Part shown: piece by piece, positions 22,032 to 31,762 of the stretch
How positions within the stretch are numbered: the stretch's first letter is position 1
Layout: each line of letters starts with the position of its first letter
The notes under the pieces: model-generated
Database searches by the model: none
Seen by the model: the letters and a program-made list of their open reading frames with translations, nothing else
What the model was told of the DNA's origin: nothing
Origin: Capsicum annuum
Lineage: Eukaryota; Streptophyta; Magnoliopsida; Solanales; Solanaceae
Assembly: GCF_002878395.1 (NCBI RefSeq)
Contig: NC_061118.1
Coordinates: 84,346,673-84,410,672, forward strand
Length of the DNA stretch: 64,000 nt
Direction: 5' to 3'
Translations under genes and position numbers: made by a program

Positions 22032-23200
22032 ATGCCTCCCAAAAGAAAAACCTAGCCTATCCTAGAAGATCCCTTGGGACAAATATATTTCTCATGCAGA
22101 GTTCATAGCTATATTTACTACTTTTGCTCAGTCAGTTGCTGCTCAAAATGAACAACTAGCTATCATTCCAGTGAACCCAGTGGCCAATTCAGCTGTAGCT
22201 AGGATTTGGGACTTCACCTGAATAAATCCTTCATACTTTCTTGGGTCTAAGATGGATGAGGACCCTCAGGAATTCCTAGATCAGGTTCAGAAGGTTACAG
22301 ACATAATGGATGTTATGTCTAGTGAGAGTGCTGAGCTAGCTGCATATCAGTTGCAGGATGTGTCTCATACTTGATTCAAGTAGTGAAAGTCAAAAAGGGC
22401 AGACGATGCAGGGTCAGTTGAGTGAGGGGAGTTTGCTTCAGCATTCCTTGATAGATTCTTTCCCCTAGATCTTAGAGAAGCTAAGGTGCTAGAATTCATT
22501 AACCTCAGGCAGGGCAATATGATAGTGAAAGAGTATTCTCTTAAGTTTACTCAATTAGCCAGATATGCCCCTCATGTGGTTACAGATAGCAGGGCAAGTA
22601 TGAGTAAGTTTGTTTTAGGGGTGAATGATAGTGTGGTTAATGAGTTTAGATCCACCCTGCTAAATAGTGACATGATTTTATCCAGGCTCATGACTTATGC
22701 TCAAAAGATAGAGGAGCAGAAGATTAAGATGAGAGAGAAGCAGAATATAGGAGCAAAGACAGGTAGTTTTAACTTCGTGCAGCCTAAATCAGAAGGAGGA
22801 AACCGTTCTTAGTTTCATTCAAAGTCATCAGTTCCAGCTCCTTCTACAGCCAGTGCTCCAATTCCTAAGTTCAGTGAGGTTAACAAAGATAGAGAGCCAG
22901 ACTCTAAGTCCCAGAGCAGTATTAGCAGTTCCTACACCTATCCTCTTTGCCAGACTTATGGCAAGCACCATCACGGTATTTGTAGAGATAGAAGTGGTAT
23001 TTTCTTGGAATGTGGCAAGTCAAGCCACAAAGTCAGAGACTATCCTCAGCCAAGTCCTACGGGTCAATATAATCACTCCTCAGCTCAGTTCGGTCACCCA
23101 AATTAGCAGGGTGCCACCTCTACTATTACTAGTAGGCAACGCCTAAATCGTCTCTATGATCTTCAATCTCGATAAGATCAAGAAAATTCTCCTGATGTGG
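22032..23200 (+). pseudogene. Element B gag
   Basis: ATG at 22032-22034 begins MPPKRKT and meets TAG at codon 8; a frameshift before about 22090 moves the reading to the frame with SHAEF. The capsid-like domain is readable from about 22250 and is open at 22486-22812 (108 codons) with LRQGNMIVKEYSLKFTQLARY. The knuckle region at about 22950-23045 reads C-x2-Y-G-K-x-H-x4-C, then F-x2-C-x4-H-x4-Y. Stops fit C-to-T or G-to-A change (TGA in the FT-stop-INPS motif; TAG/TGA at the usual QW pair near 22380). The overlapping open stretch 22853-23146 is an out-of-frame shadow. Confidence 0.82.
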
Positions 23201-23530
23201 TTACCAGTACGTTACAAATATTTTATGTGCATGTTTATGCTTTGCTAGATCCAAGAGCTTCTTTATCTTTTGTCACTCCTTATATAGCAGTCGATTTTGA
23301 AGTCAGTCTTGAAATTCTAGCAGAGCCTTTTCAGTCTCTACCTAGTGGGTAAAACCATCATAGCCCGACAGGTATACAGGATTTGCCCGGTTATGATATT
23401 TTAAAAAGTCAACTCAGCAGACTTAGTCAAATTAGAGATGAGTGATTTTGATGTCATTATGGCATGGATTGGCTTCATTCCTACTATGCCACAGTTGACT
23501 GTAGAAATAGAATAGTCCAGTTTCAGTTTT
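23200..23530 (+). pseudogene. Element B aspartic protease
   Basis: The active-site loop reads LLDPRASLSFVTPYIAVDF at about 23244-23300: the catalytic Asp is present, but Gly is replaced by Arg at the D-P-G position (one base). A break near 23345-23400 shifts the frame, and the C-terminal part resumes as [20 protein letters not shown] at the start of the 232-codon open piece (23464). The order gag knuckle, protease, RT is normal for Ty3 elements. The Arg substitution alone is expected to inactivate the enzyme. Confidence 0.8.
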
Positions 23531-24540
23531 TGAATAAACCCATCCTTGAGTGGAAGGATAGTATATCCGCTTTCAGGGGTCAGCTTGTTTCCTACCTTCA
23601 GGCACCGAAAATGATATCTAGAGGATATGTCTATTATCTTGTTCATATTAAGGATTCTAGTTTTGAGACTCCCAATCTTAAATCAGTTCCAGTTGTAAAT
23701 GAATATTTAGATATTTTTCCTAAAGATCTTCTAGGAATTCTTCCCGAAAAGGAAATAGACTTTGGTATTGATCTTCTTCTAGATACTCAGCCTATCTTTA
23801 TTCTGCCATACAAAATAGCACCAGCAGAACTCAAAGAAATGAAAGAGCAGTTGAAGGATCTCATAGATAAGGGATTCATCAAACCCAGCATTTTCCTGTG
23901 GGGCACACCAGTCTTATTCGTGTGTAAGAAAGACGGTTCTCTCAGAATGTGCATTGATTATCATAAATTCAATAAGGTTATGGTCAAGAACAAGTATCCT
24001 CTTTCTAGAATCGATGACTTGTTTGACAAACTTCAGGGTGCCAGTTATTTCTCTAAGGTAGATCTCAGATCTGGCTATCACCAGCTTAGAGTTAGGGAAT
24101 GTGACATTCCAAAAATAGCTTTCCAAACTCGGTATGGTCACTTCAAATTTCTAGTCATGTAATTTGGTCTTACCAATTCTCCAACCGCTTTCATGGACTT
24201 GATGAACCATTTGTTGAAGCAGTACTTGGAAATGTTTGCCATAGTCTTCATAGATGATATTTTGGTTTATTCCCGCAGTGAGCACGATCATGCAGACCAT
24301 CTCGGGATAGTACTTCAGACTCTCAGAGATCATCAGCTATTCTCTAAATTCAGTAAGTGCGAGTTTTGGCTAAGGTCAGTAGCATTCTTTGGTCACATCA
24401 TTTATGATGATGGCATTAGAGTAGATCCTCAAAAGATCAAAGCAGTAAGAAACTGGCCTCGCCCTGTCTCTCCATCAGATATTAGGAGTTTCTTGGGTTT
24501 GGCTAGCTATTATTGATATTTTTTAGGGATTTTATTCTAT
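23464..24540 (+). pseudogene. Element B reverse transcriptase
   Basis: Open 23464-24162 (232 codons, starting in the protease end) and 24193-24516 (107 codons) in the same frame, separated by a TAA at 24160-24162 within the VMSFGLTN-type motif. Visible: the fingers motif [30 protein letters not shown] (position about 23870-23955), palm [14 protein letters not shown], catalytic Asp pair in FIDDILVYS (Asp codons 24253-24258), [13 protein letters not shown], and the SFLGLASYY connection followed by a TGA at 24514-24516. All catalytic residues look intact; two nonsense changes inactivate it. Confidence 0.88.
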
Positions 24541-25285
24541 TGCATCCCCTATGTCCAGACTGACTTAGAAAAAAGTCAAGTTTTAGTGGTCAGATCCTTA
24601 GAGAAGAGTTTTCAGGAGTTGAAGACTCGACTCACCTCAGCTCTAAATCTAGCTCTTCCAGATGGTTCAGATGGGTTTGTAGTGATTGTGATGCATCCAG
24701 AGTAGGTTTGGGTTGTGTCCATATACAGCATGGTAAGGTCATAGCCTATGTCTCCAGATAGCTTAAACCCCATGAGAAGAATTATCCTACGCCAGATCAT
24801 GAGTTAGCCGCCGTAGTCTTTGTCTTGAAGATTTGGAGGCATTACCTCAATGGAGTTCATGTAGATATCTTCATAGATCATAAGAATCTTCAGTATGTCT
24901 TTTCTCAGAAAGATCTCAATCTTTGTCAGAGAAGGTGGTTAGAGCTCTTGAAAGATTATGACATGAGTGTCCTCTATCATCCGGGCAAGGCCAATGTAGT
25001 GGCTGACGCTCTTAGTAGACTGTCTATGGGTAGTGTTGCTCATGTGGATGACAGTAAGAAGAAGTTAGCTCAGGAAGTACATCAGCTTTCCATACTAAGC
25101 TTTCTCTTAGTCAATATAGAAGAGGGTGATATATGGGTTCATAGTAGTTTAAAATCATCTTTAGTTTCTAAGGTGAAAGTCAGTCAAGGATCAGAAAGTG
25201 GAGGTTTTCTCCCAAGGGGGAGATGCTGTCCTTCCTTGTTAGGGTCGTCTCTATGTTCTAGGTGTAGATGACTTAAGGTAGCGAA
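24540..25285 (+). pseudogene. Element B RNase H and linker to integrase
   Basis: RNase H begins after the RT connection with frame changes; CDASRVGLGCV near 24687-24720 keeps the first catalytic Asp. From 24825 to 25271 one frame is open (148 codons): [27 protein letters not shown] holds a further Asp, and [20 protein letters not shown] ends the domain. The linker follows with LPRGRC in this frame; in the neighbouring frame the codons contain the purine tract 25210-25224. The domain set is standard for Ty3 pol, and it is broken by frameshifts. Confidence 0.82.
25210..25224 (+). other. Internal polypurine tract (candidate central PPT) in element B
   Basis: TCCCAAGGGGGAGAT, identical to the 15-base tract and internal copy of element C, located about 1.7 kb before the 3' LTR. 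B's own 3' tract (26896-26906) has decayed more than this internal one. Confidence 0.55.
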
Positions 25286-26149
25286 TTCTTGCATAAGTGC
25301 ATGGTTCATGCTACTCTATTCATCCAGGGGCCACAAAGATGTACTGCGACTTTCAGGAAATCTATCTATGGATTGATATATTGCAGAGTTTGTGGCTAAG
25401 TGCTCTACATGTCAGTAAGTTAACACAGAGAATCAAAAGCCTAGTGGGTCCATGCAGGAGTTCACCATTCCTACTTGGAAGTGGGAAGAAGTGAATATGG
25501 ACTTCTTTATGGGTTTACCTTGGACTCATCATCATGATGATTTAGTTTGGGCCACTGTAGATAGAATGACCAAATCATCTCATTTCCTTCCAGTTCATAC
25601 CTCTTATTTAACCAAGGATTATGCCAAGCTCTACATCAGAGAGTTGGTTTGATTGCACATTATTCTATTATCTATTATCTCAGACAGAGGTACCCAGTTC
25701 ACCTCTCATTTCTGGAAAGCGTTCCAAAAGGGTTTTGGTACCCAAGTTCATCTCAGTACATCCTTTCATCCTTAGATAGATGGTTGAGTAGAAAGGACCA
25801 TTCAGACTTTAGAAGATATGCTACGGGCGTGTGCAATTGATTTCAAGGGCAGTTGGGATGACCACTTTCCTTTGATTGAGTTTGCATACAACAATAGCTA
25901 TCATTCAGTATTCGAATGGCTCTATTCGAAACTCTCTATGGTAGGAGATATAGATCACCGATCGGTTGGTTTGAAGTTAGTGAGGCCTCAATCATAGGTG
26001 CTGACTTAGTATTTGATGCCTTAGAAAAAGTCCAGTTGATTAGAGAAAGACTTCAGGCTGCTCAGAGCCAATAGAAGTCTTATGCAGATGTTCGTAGAAA
26101 AGATCTCGAGTTCGATATTGGTGACTATGTCTATCTAAAGATCTCTACC
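25285..26149 (+). pseudogene. Element B integrase
   Basis: The zinc-binding region (HPGATKMYCDF, about 25320-25420) is partly readable. The catalytic core starts in the open piece 25452-25652, with the first Asp in VNMDFFMGLP and the VDRMTKSSHFLPVHTSY strand, then a TGA. The second Asp region (SDRGTQFTS, about 25680-25710) and the Glu in [15 protein letters not shown] (about 25792-25836) are present in the neighbouring frame, with TAG and TGA at the position just before Glu. The core end contains YNNSYHS and a damaged ALYGRR-like motif near 25940. All three acidic residues survive in pieces. Confidence 0.82.
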
Positions 26150-26572
26150 ATGAAGGGAGTGAAATGGTTCGGCAAGAAATGGAAACTCAGTCACCAATAT
26201 ATCGGTCCCTTCAAGATTATCATTCGAATTGGCAAGGTAACTTATGAGCTTGAATTTCCTTCAAATCTAACCTCAGTTAATCCATTATTCCATGTCTCTT
26301 TGCTCAAGAAGTGCATAGGTGACCCAGCAGTTGTAGTCCCTATTCAGAGCATTGATGTTCAGAACAATCTCTTTTATAAGGAGATTCCAGTCAAAATCTT
26401 AGACTATTAGACTCGAAGATTTAGGAACAAAAAAGTCCCTCTAGTTAAGGTTCTTTGGCAAAATCAGTCCGTCTAGGGAGCTACTTGGGAAGTAGAAGCA
26501 GATATGCTTACCAAGTATCCTCATCTCTTCTCCTCCAACTCAGATCAAGCTCAAGGTAACAGTTCTCCTTAA
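26150..26572 (+). pseudogene. Element B GPY/F module and chromodomain-like tail
   Basis: Open 26150-26410 (86 codons): starts [14 protein letters not shown], contains [10 protein letters not shown] of the GPY/F module, then [11 protein letters not shown] and the beginning of the tail ([10 protein letters not shown]). A TAG follows; in the same frame the tail continues with RNKKVPLVKVLWQN and, after another TAG, GATWEVEADMLTKYPHLF to a TAA at 26570-26572. This is the group II chromodomain arrangement of Tekay-type elements. Two nonsense changes. Confidence 0.8.
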
Positions 26573-26908
26573 GCATTCTCAATTTCATGTTCAGTGTTCA
26601 TCATAGACTTGGTATCAAGTACCATTGCATATTCAGTCATGCATTCATGTATCAGTTCAGTTATAAAATTATACATCAGACATTCATTCTCATCATGAGA
26701 AATTTAGTTTCTCAGAACATCCAGTCATGCATTCATGAATTAGTTACACATGCATCGGCTATGTATTTTTAATATGATAAATTCAATTATCGATCATGTT
26801 ATTCATGAGATTCATATTTCAGTTATTCATGTTCAGTATGTACGTCGGTTATCTTCTCCCCTCACTCTCAGTCTCATTCGAGGATGAATGTTTACAAGGG
26901 AGGTATAT
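26573..26908 (+). other. Element B 3' untranslated region and polypurine tract
   Basis: Non-coding spacer rich in CAGTCATGCATTCATG-like words, ending in a weak purine tract ACAAGGGAGGTATAT (about 26895-26908) next to the 3' LTR. Similar CATGCATTCAT-rich spacers precede the 3' LTR of element F (35940-36060) and occur at the window end (63860-63930). Open stretches 26587-26772 and 26796-27005 are chance frames. Confidence 0.7.
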
Positions 26909-27254
26909 TGTAATACCCCATACTTTTTCCTATATTGAAATCGTCTTAAGAATGTTAGAGGCCTTCCTTGGGTTCATAGGCTTACTCCTTACTCAGATAG
27001 TTTAGTCAGTTAGAGCTTTTCTAGACTATTATGTTCAGATAGTTGTTTCAGTTATTTTGGGTATTTCATACCCCTTTTCAAATATTATGTTTACCTTTAG
27101 ATATGTGAACCTTATGGTCTTTTAGTTCATGTTTCTGCATTATTCAGTATTTTATGCAGTATACAAGTACAAATATCAGTCATGGGTTAGCTTGTGGTCG
27201 TTCGGGGTCATGAGCACCGTGTAGCATTCTGGGTACTAGATTTGAGGTGTTACA
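26909..27254 (+). repeat. Element B 3' LTR, internally deleted (346 bp)
   Basis: Starts TGTAATACCCCATACTTTTT and ends GGTGTTACA. It aligns to the first ~55 bp and the last ~290 bp of the 5' LTR; about 2.2 kb in between is missing, with the junction at about 26960-26990. Promoter, palindromic block and leader are therefore absent from this copy. Confidence 0.92.
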
Positions 27255-27259
27255 GTGAA
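27255..27259. repeat. Target-site duplication of element B, right copy
   Basis: GTGAA following the TTACA end of the B 3' LTR; partner GTAAA at 19217-19221. Confidence 0.85.
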
Positions 27260-28885
27260 CTAGTTGAAATTTTAAAACAACAACTTTTAGAACACGCACT
27301 TTAGTCTTTTGAAAATAAGGAACTTCTTTGAAACTCAAGGACTTAAAACCCTAATAACTTTAAGACTTGAGACTCTAGGAAACTTGGGAGTTTCTTCTAC
27401 CCGACATAAACTATTTGAGCTACAGGGAGTCCAACATCTTGCTCACATTGGGGAGAGCTATTCTATCCTTGCCATCAAAGTAGAACCTTTTACTTTTAGT
27501 GATCACTAGCTTAACCCACTTGGGGTAAATCAAATCCTACGGTGGCTCATAGTTTTGGGACATTAGAACTTGGAATCAAGCCCAACTCGATACTAAATAC
27601 TACTCCCTTACTTAAGCTCAGAACTTTGAAGAAAAAAATCCACCTTAAGCAACTCAGAAATATGCAATGGAAGTCAACTATGCTTTCTTTTAGCTTAAAT
27701 CAATTGGTGTGGATGTTCTTTCTTAGATTAGGATTAAAATCAACTCTTTTCTTGAAACTTTGGTAGACTCTCACCAATAGGCTTTAAAACTTTAATATCA
27801 TGGAAATATCAATACACTTCTTGAAACACTTTAGAAAGTATTAACAATTCATTCTTGTACTTAAGGCATGTATATTTTTAAAGGATCAAAATTTTACAAT
27901 AAAGCTTAATTCATGACACCAATCTTGGAAACCCTTGAAAATATCACATCAATATAGGAATGTGCAATTTATAGCATGAATTATCAAGAAAAATAATCAT
28001 GTAATTCAAAGCTTGAACAACTTATCAATTCATATTCTCCAAAATAATATAATTTTGAATACAGACCCACTTGCAAAAACATGAAATTCATTTATAAAAA
28101 TTGAATCTTTGGGCACAAGAATGAAAGAAATGTTCTTGCTCAAACCCCACATACCTTGAATTAGGAGCTTTGGATGAACTCTATACCTTGGGACTCTATT
28201 CGTACACTTGAATGGATATTCTTGATGCTCTTAGTTTGAGGAATCCAATTCTTGAATCAATTTGAATAATTAATGGTGAACTTAGGAGATTCTTGGAATT
28301 GAGTTTGGATGCTTAGGGTTTTTAATTTGAGAGAATTTTTGAGAAATGTCGTATATGATGCTTGGAATGACCTAGGATAAGGTGTTTGGAAGATTTAAGA
28401 GATTTGGAAAAAATCCAAAGTTCCCTTTTTAACTTCTGTACAAAGCTGGAAAAACCCAATTTTATGGGCCACCGCAATGCGCCACTATCGCGGTGGCTCA
28501 CTGGAATTTGACAAACGGAATTCTGGGGTCACTGAGACGTGGTGCTATCACGTTGTCCCACTGGTTGGGACTTGGAACTTCATCACAATGTGCTTCTATT
28601 GTGGAGTTCGACTAGAAATTGACAATTGTCAAATAGACCCTCTCCACGATGTGTCAAGCACTAAAATGACACTGTTTTATGACTAGGACTTAAATTAGCC
28701 ATAACTTCTTACCTGGTTATCGGATTTGGGAAGATATTATGTCGTTGGAAAGCTAATTAAATTTCCCACATGATAAAAAGTAGAAATTAGGAAAATTCTA
28801 TATGGTTTAAACGATACTTACTTAGGAAGTCATTCCTTAACCTTCTCGAGGCAAAATTAAGCTTAAGAAAAGTTTGGGTATTACA
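27260..28885 (-). repeat. Element C 5' LTR, proximal part
   Basis: Continues the C LTR from CTAGTTGAAATT and aligns with 11870-13498. It ends TTTGGGTATTACA at 28885 with an intact TACA terminus. CpG-rich palindromic block at about 28450-28660; donor-like CAAG/GTATGT on the minus strand at 28155/28154. The open stretches 27309-27509, 27542-27766 and 28477-28686 are chance frames. Confidence 0.92.
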
Positions 28886-28890
28886 TTATA
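28886..28890. repeat. Target-site duplication of element C, right copy
   Basis: TTATA, identical to 11173-11177. After it, the D LTR continues ATTGTTCATGCC, as at 41938-41950 in the uninterrupted copy. Confidence 0.95.
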
Positions 28891-29945
28891 ATTGTTCATG
28901 CCCTTAATTAAACATTCAAAACCCAATTTAATACATACATATATACGAGTAAAAATAAATTTAGGGGAAATTCCTCAAGACCAAACCAATAATATCATTT
29001 AAAGAGTTCATACTGCATAACTGCCAATGCAAATTCCAAAACCCCTTTATAAATTTATGATCATTATAACTTTACACCTTATTCTATGTGTTTTCAACCA
29101 TCCCATGTAGTTTAGGAAAACCCCATGTACCTTAAATTATAAGGTTTAAGGAGTAGAACTTGAATCTTAATTCGTTCCTTGAAAATCTTGGACTGAAGGA
29201 GTGGTTTTCTTGATTTTTTGTTCTTGGAGGAAACCCTAGTTTCATCTTATTTTGAGAGTTAAGAGGAAGTTTTTGGATGTTGTATAACTGATAATGCTTG
29301 ATTAATAATGCTCAAGGGGGTGATTTAATTCGTGTGAAGTTTTTTGGAATGAGGGAAAGACCAAAATACCCTTAAGAAACCCAAAAAATATCGCATAATT
29401 GCATCAGTTGATGACCTGGGTTGATGGACCGTCACTCAGGTGATAGGTCGTCACCCAGGACATCACTTTTGGGCTGGTTTTAACCATTCACTATCTTAGG
29501 CTGATGACTAGGTCTGATGGGCCATCACCCAGCTGATAGGTTATTAGCCATACCATCACATTTTGGCAGACAGGCACTTTAAAGTAAAATGAGCATAACT
29601 ATCTACTCCCATATCGAATTAAGGAAAAGCCGGTGGAATTGGAAAGAAGACTCAGAGACCTTTCATTTGATATATATATAAGGTCTCCAAATTCGATATG
29701 TACAAAATGTTATGGTCGATGGAAATTGACCTAAGTTTAGATGCTCACTAAAACTCAATCGATAGGAACGCTTTCAACTCGCCTTTGAGATAAGGGACCT
29801 TTATGATCTCAATTCAAACCCAAATATATTCTCACACTACACAATTGATTAACACACTAAATTTTTGTAGGATTTATTGGCTTTTGAAACCTTTACACAT
29901 AAAAATGATGGTTTATATTCTAGCCCAAAAGTGCGAGGCATTATA
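28891..29945 (-). repeat. Element D 3' LTR, proximal part
   Basis: Aligns with 41938-42991. It contains the iterated TGATGGNCCGTCAC-type block (about 29400-29580) and, on the minus strand, a donor-like TAAG/GTACAT at about 29131/29130. It ends GGCATTATA at 29945; the expected GTGTTACA has C-to-T and G-to-A changes. Confidence 0.88.
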
Positions 29946-31762
29946 TTATCTCCCCTTTGGGATCATTCATCCTCGAATGATGGGTAGGGACTTGTTGAAG
30001 TTATAAAGGTATGGAATAAGGAACCTAACCTCGCATTGAACATTTTTCTTCTACAAAATATGCGAAGGCATCAAAAGAGCTTTGTGATAACCCCAAGTGA
30101 AACGCGTAAGCACGAAGCATGAGGTAGTGAAACTTTACCTAGGGATGACCTTGCACATGAGTTCTATAAATAATTACCATGAACACATAAGGCATGAGTT
30201 TATTTGGTGATCATAAGCCCTATTTACATTAATACTAATCATGAAATCAGATTTCGTAGGAGACAGGATTTAGAAGAATTTTCTACCTTACAAGATACAA
30301 TAAATGGACCTTAAGTTTAGAGACACTATTCATCTATGCCCCAACATAAATCAACATACTTCATCATTTCCAACCTACGATTCTCCCATAAAAAATCTAA
30401 CCATAATAATTTTGTATCCCACCGTTTAATAATTCTATGTTGAAGCCCAACTTGGAGGAAAGAGGTACTAACTTAAACTATGAGACCCTACACTCTACAT
30501 CATATTAAGAAATCACTTCACCCTATCAATATAATCCAACAACCTCAAGTCTTAATTCAAAGAATACTAACCACATGGCACATTTGTTTGTGTTTTCATC
30601 AATCACAAAATTTAAGTCTATAATTACTACACCCACTTCATGGATCTCCCAACTAAGACTATCCAATTCAATCATTCTCACTAATATTTTCACCACATAA
30701 CTTCTTCTTAACTATCTCACATAACGAAAGATCATCTCCTTCTTAGCCCTTCTCCTATAACCTTATCTCTAGAAGTCACATCAAAATATTTGTCTTCAAA
30801 AATATCTACTCCCCTACCCAATAAATACCACACTTTTACAATTACCGTCATACTAACATATGGAGGTTCATTGAGAGACCCAACCCTAAACATCATGAAT
30901 GGATGTAATACTTGTCAATTCATAGTTTATACTTATTGCACTACTCAAGGAGGGATATAAAGTAAAGATACGATAAAATAGACACGGAGTGCTTCAGATA
31001 TCAAGTGTCTGATCATAAGTAAAGGGTCGTTTAGAATAACCACAACACAACATGATTTCTTAGGACATACTATGGTGAGAAACATGGGTACACAAATCTC
31101 ATGATTTGTATAAATAAGGTCAGAATTTATAAATTTAATGATTGAAACAAAGATTGATACTTAAAGTTATTGCTTCTCATTTTTAGAGCTAAGATAGTCA
31201 TAAGTTTGCACAACCTTATCGCTTTGGCTAATTCCAGCATAAAATGATTTAGTGACATACAAAAACATATTTTCTTTAGACCAAGCATGCTGTGAGACAT
31301 AGGTTATGATCATGAGCAACATAACATATGGCTTGGATACTTGGAATATTGGATCACTAAGAGACATTATTGCTGTTTGTTTGGATATCAGAACATGACA
31401 TGAGTTACATAGAGAGCTCAAACCTTAGGCATAGGCAAGACATGAATACATAAGACATTGGTAGAAGTCCATTTAAATCAAAGTAGAAAGAGCTTGATTG
31501 AATAGGAATTGATTTAGCATGATTCTTACTTGAAACTATACACCACAAAAAGAATTCGGGAACTACTTTAATCTATCATCTCCCCCTTAGATCAAAGTCA
31601 CCCTGTTAGAATTCAGAATATAACCTCCCATCAATCTATAACCACAGTTCTCAATACAATAGGGGATATCAGTATACACACGAACATAAAATTCCTTCAA
31701 GAATTTTACATAAAGACACTAAATTTTTTCTCATTCATCCTCCTTAAGGGATACTAATAATA
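29946..31762 (-). mobile_element. Element D interior, 3' half: non-coding
   Basis: Begins (minus-strand end) with the polypurine tract TCCCAAAGGGGAGAT at 29948-29962. The rest is AT-rich, with long A/C-rich stretches on the plus strand and no recognisable protein family. The 84-codon stretch 31421-31167 has no motif. A second purine tract, CTAAGGGGGAGATG on the minus strand, lies at 31577-31590, 1.63 kb from the LTR, nearly the same distance as the internal tracts of B and C. Interrupted at 31762 by element F. Confidence 0.65.
31758..31762. repeat. Target-site duplication of element F, left copy
   Basis: TAATA; the right copy TCATA is at 38626-38630 (four of five match). Confidence 0.75.

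Larger units (their letters stand above)
19222..27254 (+). mobile_element. Element B: Ty3/gypsy (Tekay-like) retrotransposon nested in element C
   Basis: Plus-strand element with 5' LTR 19222-21809, primer site, gag, pol and a 3' LTR reduced to 346 bp (26909-27254). It interrupts the C 5' LTR, which aligns on both sides with the intact C 3' LTR, and is flanked by a near-perfect 5-bp duplication. It must be younger than C. Total length is about 8.0 kb. Gag and pol carry nonsense and frameshift changes but long pieces remain readable, including a 232-codon protease-RT piece. Confidence 0.93.
11178..28885 (-). mobile_element. Element C: Ty3/gypsy (Tekay-like) retrotransposon, nearly complete but dead
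   Basis: A minus-strand element with both LTRs (5': 18543-19221 plus 27260-28885; 3': 11178-13498), primer site, gag, pol and polypurine tract, flanked by a perfect 5-bp duplication TTATA. It sits in the 3' LTR of D. Its 5' LTR is split by element B. Without B it is about 9.7 kb. Coding runs on the minus strand from 18335 (gag ATG) to about 13696, in several frames. It is the best-preserved copy in the window, with a 212-codon intact integrase piece. Confidence 0.92.

Noticed and set aside
22853..23146. 97-codon open frame overlapping the gag knuckle in B, with a similar one in F (35351-35548)
   Set aside because: Both are out of frame with the recognisable knuckle; their likeness follows from similarity of the real gag frame.
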